This document shows, one piece after another, positions 46,931 through 59,589 of a DNA stretch of 64,000 bases. The notes beneath the pieces were generated by a model. That model was not told the origin of the DNA, ran no database searches, and worked only from the letters and a program-made list of their open reading frames with translations. The stretch's first letter is position 1. The number at the start of each line of letters is the position of its first letter. A program made the position numbers and the translations under genes. Source of the DNA: Ciborinia camelliae (lineage: Eukaryota > Ascomycota > Leotiomycetes > Helotiales > Sclerotiniaceae); NCBI GenBank assembly GCA_025890175.1, contig JANPYM010000021.1:8274-72273 (forward strand). The letters are read 5' to 3'.

Positions 46931-48823
46931 TGTATTGATTGATAGTATGGGGTTTCAAAAGGGTTGGAAATTTATGATGTGGGTGTGAATATAGATGGGG
47001 CGGAATAGTTGAAGATGGAGAAAAGACTGATTCAATCAGCTGTTTATGAAGTTCCAAGTTCGTCGAAACATTTATTATTTGATTGATTGATTGATCTGAT
47101 GGTTGTGGGAAGGAGCAGGTGGGGTCGATGATGCGCTATAGCAGGTAAAGCGCTATAATTACTAAGCCCCCGCTGTCATTAAGGGGCTTTAATATTGACC
47201 GTAATCAGACGACGACATCCCTTTGTGCAACAGCGATGTTGAGTGATGTTATTGACAATGAATTTTGAAAATTATGATGGCAATGTAATTCAAAAATAGA
47301 AGAGATTGTTATTACCGGGGCCAAAAGAATGAAGGTTTTGAGAATTGAAATTGGTGTAATTCGAGGAGACCTAGGTGGTTTGGAATCGGGATACCACAGA
47401 TGAAGGAGTACTCTTTTTACTTCATCCGAACTCTGCTCCAGCCTGTACGGGCTTGGTTTATGGCTCATTGCATGTACTCTTTTGGCGAAGGGCTCCATAT
47501 TACTACTGCTCAGTCTTTTCCCTTCACTTGTTTCTTGTGTCCGCCATTGGCAAAGAAGTCGGCCAAAATCCACAAAGTTCATGCTGTCTTTTGCTCCAAG
47601 ATTTGAGTAATACCCTATGAAGGAAAACCGATGTTGAATGGCACTTATTTTTGGCAAGCTTCATACTTCTAGTCTTCTAGTAAGCCCTGGTAGAACTCCC
47701 CATTGCCACCCCTTGTTGTTGCGGTCAGAGCTCCAAGTGGATCATCTGTCTCTATCTGCGAGCTCGCCGTACCAAACTGTGGATGGCCGGTACTAACAGC
47801 CAAACATCTGGTGCTGAATGATGAAGGGGTTCAGCTCATTTTCAAGGGCTGATCTGCCACCAAACATTTTCTGTTCCCAAAACATGCTGTCCTTTAGTGT
47901 TCAAACTCAAGCTTGATGACTTGCTCAGTATTTCTCACCCTGGGTCATTAATCAGGCCAGTCCCCTAGTTTCCTGGGTGATTTTAGTCATTGGAGCTTTA
48001 GGCCTTCTTCGGAGTTTGGCTGTCATAATTATGGAAGCTACTATCCCAATATACAGGTCTGGATGCAATAGTTGCTGAGATGAGTGGCCTTCAAACAATT
48101 GGGTTTGTTCTACGCATTGGAGTGTCGAGCATTTGCATCCACACTTTGCGGAAATGACCAGACTTCAAGCACTATACCAATTGAGACAAAGTTTGGTCTG
48201 CCAATGACCGCCCATCCTTCACAGCGCCACTGGTATATTTGAAATTTTCTCGTACTTCGCTTTGGGGCAAAAGAACGCATATCTAGATTGATACGAAATA
48301 TAGCGCTTGCTCTTCATTTCCATTGGGAATAAATACTGAAATAAAGCACATAGAGTGCTGCACTGTCAATAAATTTCTTTCAAATTGTAGGGGAAAATGC
48401 AAATAATTCCATAAGAAGGCCAAGATGATTTGAGTAAAACTTCCCACAACACCATGAAAGACACAACAGGATTTTCTGGTGCTAGAACTCTACAGCTTTC
48501 AGAATATCTATATTTTCTTGTATACAGCTATCCATATGCTTATAATAATAGTTACTACCCTTGGAAGCCTTTCAGAAAAACTTTCAGTGCTTTTATATTG
48601 AGATGATGATAATATCGAACCACTTGTTTCAACATGTCGAGACTACTCATTCACTTTCAGTTCACCAATCATGGTTGAGAGTTTGTGCAAGAGCAGGTCA
48701 CAATTAGGAATCTGGTCACCGACTTTGAAGCGAAGGTATTAACGGCAGTATATTGACAAAAATTATCGGCTAGACTTTAAAATATATTCTTCTTTTCCTC
48801 TCCATCACAAAGGTATTGATAAG
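46931..48823. other. Divergent spacer
   Basis: About 1.9 kb between the PAM2-motif gene (minus) and the next unrecognised gene (plus). Less repetitive than other spacers, with only short unmatched open frames (a 150-codon frame at 47205-47657 looks like chance). No gene supported; a non-coding RNA or decayed sequence cannot be excluded. Confidence 0.55.
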
Positions 48824-51100
48824 ATGAATCCATCACCCCAAGATATCAGACGCCATGGAGAGAACTCAAAGTGTGAGTTCTTTATACACATCTACTTGTC
48901 GTGTTTTGACAGAAATACTAACACTGTCAAATAATGGCAGTTGATTTGGACAATTCAGGAACTCAAATCAATGGAACTCAAGAAACTCCTCTGGTTTGTG
49001 AGTGAAATCTGTCTACAGACTATGCCTCCATAAAACTTCCTAATTTTGTCCAATCGAATAGTACGCAATCCAGATAACAAATGTCTCGGCGCACTAAAGA
49101 TTGATTTGGCTGCTGGTATATTTTGATTTTATTTTCACCTTCCTTGATTTTGAGCCAACTTTTGATTTCCTTGCTAACAACAAGCAGGATTGTCTGATAT
49201 TCGAACCAAAGTTGAAGAAGAGCACAAAGGTTCGTTTTATCTCCAATTGAATCAAGGCTCTTCGCAATTAACATACTATTTAGAGTTTTTTGAATTGGTC
49301 GCGCAGGGACAAGTCTTCAAAATGCAGCCAACTCAAGAATTTGCATACAATATGATGCGTGGTAAGGGCCTTGGTACTCAGCCCGTATTTCCACCACCAC
49401 GAGCTCCTCTTGGAGATGGCGAGGATTACAGACTTTTGACGGACCTTGAAGAGTGGGTTGTTTATCACCTTTCGTCGATGCGAATTCTAACCCTTACTCC
49501 CTAGTAACCTACAATCTGGCATCAAGTACTACAAAATCGCTCCCGAATCCGAATATACAAATACTACTGCAGATCCCGAAGAGCTTGCGGAAGGAATCAA
49601 TCGAATGGCCATTAAACAGACTCCAAGATGTGAGGTTGTTCTCGATATGAAGGGTGACGAAGGTGAAACCAACAACCATTACAAGGGCAAAGAGATCTGG
49701 GGAAACTTTGGTTACCTCAATGTCAATGGAGCTTGGGTAGATCCTGATAGTGAGAAGGATTTGGCACAAGCATTTAAGGGGTATCCGGTTCTGTTGCCAG
49801 AGGAACTTGAAGGTGCCAGAGCAAAAGACAAGCGAATAATGAGCCCGGTCCAGATGGAACAATTCTATGACTTCTTCAACGATTACGTCTCTGACGATGA
49901 AGGAGATCCTAGGGATAATCGATTATCGCCGGAGGAATTTCAGAAAATGATCCGTGGGACAGCCAGTGAGGGCAAAGGTGATACGTGGGCCAGAGCAATC
50001 GTCGCCATACAAGTAAGTATACCTCATTACCTTCAATTTGCATGTATCTGATATCTCTTGAATTAGGAGAAATATACGGAGAGACCTCGCGAACCACGCA
50101 ATCCTAAAACACATTATGGAAATGATGATATGCTGCCACCACAAATAGATAGGGACACTGGCAGTTATTATTCTGGCTTTGAAAGTGACAAATCGGATAC
50201 GGCCAGCCTTCTCCTGTCGGCAGCAGGTTAGTATCTATCTACTTGCCCTTCACGTGGCGATTAACAGTAACTAACATTATACTCGAAAGGCGTTGACATT
50301 CTTCGAAGACCCGAACACTTCAATCGTATGGACCCTCAAACTGATTTGAATATGCTTGCCGAGGCATATGGCAGCCCCAATGCTTTTAAAAATGACAGTG
50401 GTTGGTCTGATACAACGACACTCCCAGTTTTCACCGGTGTGAGTTTCAATATTCTGCTCTTTCTGCTGTTATGGAACTGACGAATAGACAGGAAGCAGCT
50501 GCCAAAGCTATCACTGGCGACGTTCCTGGTCTTACGGATCAAGAACGCGAAGCCTACCTGGCTGAAATGACACTTAAGGGAGAGGCTCATTTCCAACATA
50601 GCCAATGGATTGCAAGAAACAGAGACGAGCTCAAGACAGAGAAGATGATTGCCTTCTACGGACTAGCAGGTTGTATAAAAGAGCTTTACTTCATCAAGAA
50701 GTGGCTGAATGATAACCCTTCAAAAGCCAACTTGGAGACCCGCAGATTGGTTGATTCAATTTCTTTGGACACCCCATTCAGACGCACCGAACGCAGCATG
50801 ATCAGCAAAGATGGTTCTTCTTCCACGGCTGCCGCTGATCCATCGCTTCAGGGACTCAATTATCAAGACCGCACCTACATGCGTTTGATTGAGGATATCT
50901 ACCACGGCACCAATAACCTCACTCTCCATCTTCAAAATCAGGTCATGGTCTGGAGTACCACCAAGGCTGAGATTGAAGTAAAGATTGGCGAATACTACAG
51001 CTTACGGGAGCAAATCATGGCGGCCTCTGGCATGACCAACGATTTCATTGAAAACCTCATCCCTGTCGCTCTCCCCCGAACTCCTCGAGTCAACTTCTAA
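48824..51100 (+). CDS. Unrecognised multi-exon protein
   Basis: Nine-exon model: 48824-48872, 48941-48997, 49062-49115, 49188-49229, 49284-49452, 49505-50012, 50067-50226, 50290-50438 and 50492-51100; 598 aa. All joins keep frame: PLVLRNPDNKCLGALKIDLA, DLEDNLQSGIKYYKIAPESE, AIVAIQEKYTERPREPRNPK, SAAGVDILRRPEHFNRMDPQ and LPVFTGEAAAKAITGDVPGL. I do not recognise the family. Visible parts: short N-terminal exons; a probable folded block (EIWGNFGYLNVNGAWVDPDS); an acidic hinge (DFFNDYVSDDEGDPRDNR); and a helical C-terminal third (RDELKTEKMIAFYGLAGCIK, YMRLIEDIYHGTNNLTLHLQ) that may form coiled coils. No signal peptide or membrane helix. The intron at 49230-49283 is 54 bp with no stop in frame, so its retention would simply add 18 residues. 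Real gene: likely; function: unknown. Confidence 0.72.
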
Positions 51101-52164
51101 AGTTCTTCCGGGCTCAAACATCATCTTCGCTTGTTATTCTCTGTCCACACTAGTTCGTTTTCGCCATCTCGAACGAAGCTGTCTTTCCCTTCTTTCCCTT
51201 TTATATACTCGCCCGTCCTCGTCGATAGGTGTATTAAGGTGTCGCTCATTTTCATCCTGCGATTCTTTTCACGCTTACGATACGATACGATACGATACGT
51301 TCACCTTGAAGTCAAGAACCCAGCGCCTGGTGCGCCACTCTTTCGCATTGCTATTATTTGGTCAATCGTCATCCACAGGCTTGGATTGGATGGGTGGATG
51401 CATGCATTGGGTGCCTCTTCTCTTTTTTAAAGGCTTTTCTACGTTTTTATTTCTCTCTTGTCGTTTTTATTTCTTCTTTTTCTTCTTCTTGATTTCAATT
51501 ACTGGTTTTCTTGTTTTATGGATGGCGGTTCCGGCCGGTTCCGGCCGTAAGGTTTCATGCATGCTTGCAGTAAGGTATTAACATATGGAGAAGAATGTTC
51601 ACAATAACGAGGGACGGTCATGGTCATGGTCATGGTCGTGATGGATGGGATGTTAATGCGACGAATGCATTCGAGAGGCTCATTCGGTACTTTCGATGAT
51701 GTATCTGCTGATCGATCGGATCGTTCGTCACATTCATTGCGTTCGTTGCTTGTATTATGGTGGATGGGGGTTTATTTTTCTTCTTCTTCTTTCTTCCTTC
51801 CTTCCTTCCTTCCTTCCTTTTTTGTTTCTTTCTTTCTTTTCTTCTTTCTTCTTGATTGTCGTTTATAAGGAGGTAAAATGGGTAAAATGGGTAAAATCGT
51901 TAGGTCACCAGTTGAGCTGTCTGTTTTTCTTCGTGTGGTCTGGTCTGGTCTGGTCTGGCGAGCTAGATACCTAGATACCTAACTAGGTAACTAAACATGA
52001 ATGGAACCTACCTACTCTTCGTTATATACCATCCCCTATAGGTACGCAACGAGTTCTTTAAATATAATGCGGGTGATGGTGCGAGTGCGAGTGATGTGAT
52101 GTGATGTTGCTGTGATATCTTGATGTATGTATTCCTGCTCTGTCGGTCTATCTATCTGTCTGGG

Positions 52165-52185
52165 TATATATATATATATATATAT
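52165..52185. repeat. (TA)n microsatellite
   Basis: About ten TA units, directly in front of the 27-bp minisatellite. Confidence 0.85.
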
Positions 52186-52186
52186 T

Positions 52187-52293
52187 ATTCATAAAATTCG
52201 CAAGATTCATAAAATTCATAAAATTCGCAAGATTCGTAAAATTCATAAAATTCGCAAGATTCGTAAAATTCATAAAATTCGCAAGATTCGTAA
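52187..52293. repeat. 27-bp minisatellite, four copies
   Basis: The unit starts ATTCATAAAATTCGCAAGAT and continues TCGTAAA. Four near-identical tandem copies; copy one differs by CAT for CGT. The unit itself is built from three diverged 9-mers (ATTCATAAA, ATTCGCAAG, ATTCGTAAA). Confidence 0.85.
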
Positions 52294-53524
52294 GGTAACG
52301 TAAGGTAAGTTATCGTATCTGGAGGACCGGGGTGGTATATGGGATGTGGGATGTGGGATGGTGGATTGAGATGAGATAGCGCTTCCTTCTTGAGGATAAG
52401 GAATTATAGATATGGATATGGATCTATCTACCTAACTGACTATCTAGCATAATGTAATGGAAAATGAAGAACGCGAGAGGTTGTTGTTGTTGTTGTTGTT
52501 ATTGTTGCAGTTGGGGATTATGGATGGGTGAGAGGAGGGGGGAAGAGGAGGGGATGTAATATAACGGGATGGATGAATAGGATGGGATTTTTTCATTCGT
52601 ATTTGATTTGATTTAATTGTGAAGTGAAGTGAAGAGAGTGAGTGGGTTGATTATATAATGTATAGGGAGAGGAGGGAAATAAGGTATGTATATATATAAT
52701 GTATAGGGAGAGGAGGAAATAAATATATTGGAGAAGTGGTATATATGTATGTATATTATTCCGAAAAAGGGGTTCTTGAAGTCTTTGGGGGAGCGGGGGG
52801 ATTCACATGGAGAATATTTCCAATTAGAAATCTAGTAGGTAGTTAGATAGGTAGATATTTAACTCGCGTATTGCTGCTTGGAGCGTATGTATAAACCATT
52901 CAATAGAAGTCAACGCAAATCAATATCCCCAGAAGACTCGAATCACTGTAACCCCCCCCCCCCCAAAAAAACGTCGTGATTTCTCACGATAGGCAACCGC
53001 AGCTCCGAGTTATGGCAGCCAGCGAGCACACATATTCACGTCAGAGATGTAATGAAATATTTTGTTTACATGGTTTCATTAGGTAGTTGGGTATATATTC
53101 ATTCTTTTTCTATATCTGCAAAAGAAGAAAGTCGTGAGTGGTCAGACCATATACAAGGTGATGCAGAGATATCCTGCAACCGCCAAGCCAGGCCAGGCCA
53201 GGCCATACATACATACATATTTTTACCGCAAGATTCGTGGTATCTTGATAGAGAGGAGTGAGCTGATTCTTTCATCATATAGCTTACAGTCATTATACAT
53301 TCCAACGCCGTGATTTTGTGCCCTGCTCGATTTTGGATGCTCGAGGAGACCTGACCGTGATCCCATTTCTAATTATACACTTTGTACATCGTTCATGATT
53401 CCTCCGCTGTATTTCTCATTCGTTTCTCTCCGGTATGTATGTAGCTTCTGCGCTCCATGACGCCAAGAAATGCTAGATTGCGTTCCGCCGGCAGAAAAAA
53501 AAGGTAGGGTTTGGTTAAGTGTGT

Positions 53525-54419
53525 TCAAGTGTTCTTGACAACTCCGACCTTGGCAGCTCTCAATATTCTTCCGTTGAGCTTGAATCCCTTTTGCTGGGTG
53601 TGGAAAACTGTCCCATCTTCCTTTCCTGCCATAGGAGTCATGAAAGTAGCCTCATGTTCATTTGGGTTGAATTTCTCGGACTCAACTGAAGGGTCGAATC
53701 TCTCCAAACCATGCTTCTTCAATGTTGACATAAGGATATCCTCGGTCATCTTCAAACCCTCATGTAATGTAATTAAGTCTTGTTGATGCTCGTTTCGCTC
53801 TGCGGCAGAAATTGAGAGCTTCTCTGCGGGAACGGTGGTAAGGGCTCGGTCGAAGTTATCGACACTGTCGACTAGATCTTTAGCAAATTTTTGAATGGCA
53901 AAGTCTTTGGCCGCTTGCATATCCCGTTTGGTGCGCTCTTGGAGGTTGCGGAACTCGGCGATGGAGCGGAGGAGCTTGTCCTGTGATGTGGGGGTTAGCT
54001 ATACGTTCTTGGGTAGGTGGAAATCCGCTGCCACCGGCTGAGTTTTACAATATTATAATATAGAATTAACGGGGCCACAGTATTCATCACAATGGATGTA
54101 TGGCAGTGGTATAGAAGCAGTGTGTAATTGCCAGAGGGGAAATACAAACCTTCAAATCAATAATCTCCTTATCCTTCGCCTCCAACGCCTTCTTCGCTGG
54201 GTCCTCTACTTCTGTCTCCTTCTCTGCCTCTGGCCCATCCTTCTTGGTCTCTGGTTCTGTAGCATAGAATCTTCTTCCTTGGAATTGCCTCGAAGCTACT
54301 TGCGCCGACAGCGGAGTGTTGTTGTGGAATTTCGATCGCAATGGTTGTCTTGCAGCGGGGCTGCGAAGAGAAGAGCTTAAAGCTCGAGATGATTGACGGA
54401 GTAATGTTCTTGAGTTCAT
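53525..54419 (-). CDS. MGE1: Mitochondrial GrpE nucleotide exchange factor
   Basis: Two exons, 54419-54150 and 53980-53525, separated by a 169-bp intron; 241 aa. The first ~50 residues are rich in Arg, Ser and Gln without acids (MNSRTLLRQSSRALSSSLRS ... GRRFYATEP), a clear mitochondrial presequence. GrpE features: long N-terminal helix (KEIIDLKDKLLRSIAEFRNL, QERTKRDMQAAKDFAIQKFA), VDNFDRALTTVPAEKL, and the C-terminal beta domain FNPNEHEATFMTPMAGKEDG, FKLNGRILRAAKVGV. Mge1 releases ADP from mitochondrial Hsp70 in the matrix and so drives protein import and folding; it also acts as a heat and oxidation sensor in yeast. Every expected part is present. Confidence 0.97.
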
Positions 54420-55990
54420 TGTATCGTTGTTAGGAGGTCTGGTATGAAGGCAGATTGGGTAAGTGAGGGCCGAAATTTTTGAGTAATGGGTGACATCGGG
54501 ATGGAAATTTTTAGTATGGCTTTGGGCGGTCTAAGGTGGCAGTATTTTCTGATATCTGATGACATACCACTTCTTTGAGTTTCCAGACTTCACCTCATGC
54601 ATGAACCATTCATCAACAATGAGATTCACCTGCTTCCCAGTTGTGAAAACAAAGTCAAGATGTTCACAAAAGGACACAAGCTGATAGCAAATACCTACCT
54701 ACTCAGTGCATACTTTTGTAATGTAGTGGAGTGGAAATCCCGCATCAACAGATGTTCAACTTCAAGCGCCTGCTGCATCAAAATGGCTCTAATGGAAGCT
54801 CATAAGACCACGGTTCTTTGTGGGTGCTTTTGTTCTTAAGATATATGGTAATGAGTGTAGGTCTTGGCTGGTTATTCTTCACTGGAACATTTCCATCAAG
54901 AAATAGGTAATCCTTCTTTCAAGCAAGCAAAGTCTACTTTTTAGCTTTATAACACTTGTTATACAGACTATCTAGTTCTTGGCTCTTGGATCTATCTACT
55001 CCATCTGATTTTCATACTATCCATCTGTACATAACTCTCGTTCAGTTGAAGTCCTTTTTGTTTTTGTGATCACGTGCTTCGGTTGCTTTCCAAAGGTGCT
55101 CTAGGTAAAGGAGCTGTTGAGGCAGTGAGAACAACTGTTACAAGTGCCCAGGTGTAGGTAGTACCACAGCGGAAGCATAAGAGTGGTGGTTAAAGTTGTA
55201 AAATCTAGGCCATTTCTAAATGCTAGTATGGATTAATCAAAGTCCACGGGTATATTTGTCATCATAATTCACTATTCTGACACCAATATCTATATTTGAA
55301 TTGGATATTTGAGTAGCCCTAGGTATTGGATATGAATAAAATTGGCAATACTACCTAGGTAGGTAGGTAATATAAAAACTAGGTGCAGAGTTTTGCCTGG
55401 TAAAGAACAAAAGGATCAAGCATATTTGCTACACTTCAATGCATCTGGGTAATTGGAAATTCAAACAACTTTTGAATCACAAATTCGCTCTTTGCTTGCT
55501 TGCTATCTCATTCAAGTCAGCTTGAAAAGAAATAGACAGATCCTTTCTCACCAAAGTATCCATGTGATTGTTTCACAAGCACGTATTAGGAAAGCAAAGC
55601 ACTTCCATTGTAATTACCTTACCTAATGTTATATTAATTTTCACCTCACTCTCACTTTCAGCACTTTCTCCTTAACATTTGCCGAGATTGTTAAAAGTCA
55701 TTATCCATCATAATTGGATTTTGCAATCACTACCTTGATGTTCATTTTGATTGGAAAATTCAGTCACGCCATCTTGCCATCTGTTGGGTTCACTTGCCTT
55801 TATTCACCATGTCGGTTATCCAATTCTTAGATCTATCCTCTCTCTGGTAAATTTCTGTTGGAACTAAAAAGTTTCAACTCCCATTCAACTCCATACAACT
55901 TCAGTTCTCTTGAGAGTTTTCATCATCCAGACAACAACAAAGTCAACTGTTTCTTATAAAATTTTTCTCCTGCCTGCAAAAAGTGTAAAG
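54420..55990. other. Divergent spacer
   Basis: About 1.6 kb between MGE1 (minus) and the next gene (plus). No supportable gene. A GATCACGTGC motif lies near 55067-55076, and AGGTAGGTAGGT near 55359-55370. Confidence 0.55.
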
Positions 55991-57969
55991 ATGGAGTTAC
56001 AAGAGAATAAAGCACCATGTATGTATTCAATTTGGATGAAATTTGTTCCTCTCCCACGTGGAATGACCAGATAAAGGGAAACCAACCTGGTGCCAAAAGA
56101 ATCAAATCAAAATTGATACTAGGACAAGACCCTCGAGCATCTTAGGATCTAATCAAAATTGATGCTAAGACAAGACCCTCGAGGGTCTTGCTGCCCCACG
56201 TGGAGTCTTCAAATTTTTACTGACTTTTTCTTTTCTTTTCTAGGTGGAAGCCAGAGTGGTACTCCTACAAAGATAACTTCTCCCCATTCTTCTACAGAGA
56301 ATTCTGTTGGTAGATTGACTGTAAGTATTACTCTTTCTTACACCTCAGAACATGAAATAATATTGTTCTTCCTGGCAAGATCTCCATTTTGTACCATCTT
56401 CTTGATTTCCGCTTTTCTCACATTTACGCCTCTTAATCCTCCACACTTGACAGTGGCGGAGTACTCTTCTCAATCATCACCGCCACTTCAACCTCCTCAA
56501 CAGGCTTTTTGCTAACTTCCCTTCAAGCGCCAATCGTCGATTCAAACACTTAGCGACAACAGACCGTTGCCTCCACGCATTACCAGCGAGGAGTTTGACG
56601 CCATTTCTCAGCAAATTAAAAGTATTTCCCTAGAAGAAGCAAAGGATCATCTCCAAAACCTTGGCCCCGTTCCAACAAAGCCGGAGTAAGTCGCCCCAGT
56701 TTCCCTCAACCTTCTGCATTCGTTTTTATTTTTACTCTCTTTATCTACTGGTTGTAGAAGTATCAGAGTATTCTCTTCCGTCTTTTGAGTTTTCTGCAGA
56801 TCTATAGACTCTCCAAATTTTGTTTCATTTATGGTTCATCATTTATGCTATCTATTAGATCTACCACAAACTTTTTGTTTTGGTTGAGTACCTACTTTTC
56901 TATTAATACCCCCTCAGTGGTTTGCTATAGATAATAACTCTCGATCGATAAACCCCTTCTATGCACTGTTTTTACTGATTCATGTTTCTTATGTCGACAG
57001 CTACCCTTTACTCGCACTTCTCTTGAACATACCATCCTTTTTCGAACATAACTAACCTCAATAATCAGCCGTGTTGAAGAGACAAACCGCAAATTGGTAG
57101 TGCAGGAGGAGGCCAGGGCCATCAGACGCGAGGCCGTTAGCTTCCTCAAGCGTCGTACTTTGGAGCGTCAGGCCAAACTGACCAACCAGGCGACTCTCAA
57201 TATACCAACTTTGACAATTACAAGCGAAGTTGGTAGAGACTTGCTGGCCTCTTCGGCTACACCCGGAAAGATGGCAACTTCCTCTGGCACTCCTTCTAAT
57301 GGAGGCCAAGACAACCAAACCCGTGGTGTTAGAGCAGCCACAACGTACACTGGACCTACTGAAATTCGTGGTCCTGCTCTAACACCACGGCAGGAACAAA
57401 CTGTTGCTAGCCATGCAGACCCACCACCAATGCATGCAAGTTGGGGTGCTGGACCAGGCAGGCTAGCATTTCCTCCCCATGTTTCCAATGTGGCTCAACC
57501 TCTTGAATATTCAGGAGGACGCGGCTCAAGACCAGTCACATCTACTTCGTGGGCTAGCAACCCCTATGCTGAGAATACTGGAACACCACCTGCAACTGCT
57601 TTGAGAGCAATGGGTCACTTCTCGTGGCAAACCCAGGGCGCTGGCTTGCCAATTCCTCCAGTTGTGCCATCTCAAAATCAACCCGTTAGTTGTAAGTTTC
57701 TCCATTTTTTTTACACCCAGCAGAAAACACCCATTCGCGCCATCTCATTTCCCTGAAATATCCTTTGACTTGCCTATACTTACATAAACGCTCTAGTGGA
57801 ATGGTTGTACTCTGCCCCTGGTCGTTCCCCACTGGCATCTATCGCTAGTAGCCGAAATACCACCCCGGAACTTGTCCGTAGCAGTGGTGAATCGGAGCGA
57901 GCAAAGAAGAAAGTTGGTGAAGCCGAGGATCGTGGTGCTAGTGGCTCGTCCGAGTCTCCGCAACAATAG
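55991..57969 (+). CDS. Unrecognised low-complexity protein
   Basis: Five-exon model: 55991-56018, 56244-56320, 56528-56685, 57069-57691 and 57797-57969; 352 aa. Introns are unusually long for this window (225, 207, 383 and 105 bp). Exon 3 follows a perfect GCTAAC branch site and CTTCAAG acceptor. The only region that looks folded spans exons 3-4: ITSEEFDAISQQIKSISLEE, AKDHLQNLGPVPTKPD, RVEETNRKLVVQEEARAIRR and EAVSFLKRRTLERQAKL, which reads as charged helices and possibly a coiled coil. The rest is Ser/Thr/Pro/Gly-rich and disordered and ends with a basic-acidic tail (ERAKKKVGEAEDRGASG). No signal peptide, membrane segment or known domain. The first exon is small and may be wrong; the exon 3-5 part is more secure. 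Confidence 0.6.
56105..56190. repeat. Direct repeat plus 20-bp palindrome in an intron
   Basis: A 33-bp segment (AATCAAAATTGATACTAGGA...) at 56105-56137 recurs at 56151-56183 with two mismatches. The second copy runs into a perfect 20-bp palindrome, CAAGACCCTCGAGGGTCTTG, at 56171-56190. Both lie in the first intron of the gene starting at 55991. Confidence 0.85.
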
Positions 57970-59555
57970 AGAACGTCTGGGAAGATCGAGGGCGGACAAA
58001 TAGATCTGATCAACTTTCACGCACATTCAGACTTTGCCAACTGGTATGATCTAGATATCAACCTCTTTAATTACATCAATGACCACCTCACTTACGAATC
58101 ACGACTTCGTCAACCGATCCAACTAGGACATCACCCTTTTTGTTACTTTCACGACTTGCAACCATCTTCTTTCGCGACTGCATTGCATATTTGCAAAAGG
58201 ATATACCCCCGGCGTTGGGTGCATTCGGACTTTCATACTTTCTTTCATATCATCTCGGCGACTTCTCAGCAATCACGATTTCATCATAACGAAGCGGGAG
58301 TAATGACCTGCGTTTGTTCAGGTTTCTGGAATGTGTTGATGGGGCTGGGTTGGAGCTGTTTTTTTCTATTTATGGTTTCTCCTTTGGTTTATTCGAGATC
58401 TTGCATTTGCAGGCGTCTGAATTGAATTGAATTGGGGAGAATCTTCTGACGCTCTTTGGGAACGAGTCTTTGGTTTTCATGGAGGGGTTTTACTTTGCTT
58501 TGAATCGCATTCTACGTACGTTGTGGGCTGGATGATCAAGATAGATACACAAGACAAGTTATGGCTTTCGTACTACTTGATTTATTTGTCTTGATTGATC
58601 GCAGGATGGATGGATGGAAGGAAGGAAAATCACATTATGAAATCAATGGTTCAGTACATAGAAGTTACTTGGAGGGTAGATAGTACTTGGGGGGAATTTG
58701 ACAAGAAATTTTCTTTACCACAAACCATGATATGATATGATATGCCCTTTCGAACATCTTGATGTAAGCTTGAATGACTGAAATCACTGTAACTACTGCC
58801 ACACGCGTCACGTCAGCATATGGTAATAGCATCATGTATCAACAATCAGATAAAAGAACCATGCTGAAGAGGAAAGGATGCTCTTCAAGAGATCGCCTCA
58901 TAGAAGAAGTAATCACGTGACCAGTTACATGGCATTCACTAGGAGACCTAGGCATGTCATTTTTATATTTAATAAATATATGAAGCGGAAAAGAGAGGAC
59001 CATGTATCACCGAAAAACGCAGATTATATCGCGGATTTGGATATCCGATATCCAAACGGGCCCTTATTTACTAAGAGGAGTATTGAGTCCGTTTTTACCC
59101 TCACGCTCGGTTGTATTCTACCTATCTAATACCTACCTCCTCGTACGGTACGGAAGCACCTAGATATCCATCTCTATGATAGTTCTGCTATATATATTTC
59201 ACTTCTAGATATCCCAATAAATCATCGGACTACTAGACTAGTAGTAATATATATTCCACCCAGATAAAGAACAACTATTTATCCATCACCTCTCACCTAT
59301 CACGTCCTCAACCCCCCCCCAAAAGATGTCCAGAACTAGAATACCTAATATCCTCCTATTCAAATAGACTTATCTACCTAGGTATCTACCTACATTTGCA
59401 TTCTACCTTTGCCCTTTCTATCTTAATTCCAGAACCTCAATTCCTGTAAATATCAGCGAGGTGGGTAATATGAGTCTAATATAATAAACCACTCTTCCAT
59501 TCTATTCTATTCTATTCCCTTTCTTCTTTCCCCCGCAAGCTCAGATAAATATTGG

Positions 59556-59589
<34 letters not shown>

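Larger units (their letters stand above)
51101..53524. other. Repeat-rich convergent spacer
   Basis: About 2.4 kb between two 3' ends. Holds GATAC repeats (51278-51298), (CTTC)n (about 51793-51820), (TA)n, a 27-bp minisatellite, (GTT)n near 52480-52503, a duplicated GTATAGGGAGAGGAGG segment near 52658 and 52701, and a C14/A7 homopolymer near 52952. No gene supported. Confidence 0.65.

Noticed and set aside
47205..47657. 150-codon minus-strand frame
   Set aside because: The start codon is not an ATG in a good context, the composition is not protein-like, and no exon partners were found.
45195..52293. Minisatellites as possible CRISPR arrays
   Set aside because: Units are adjacent without unique spacers, and the genome is eukaryotic.
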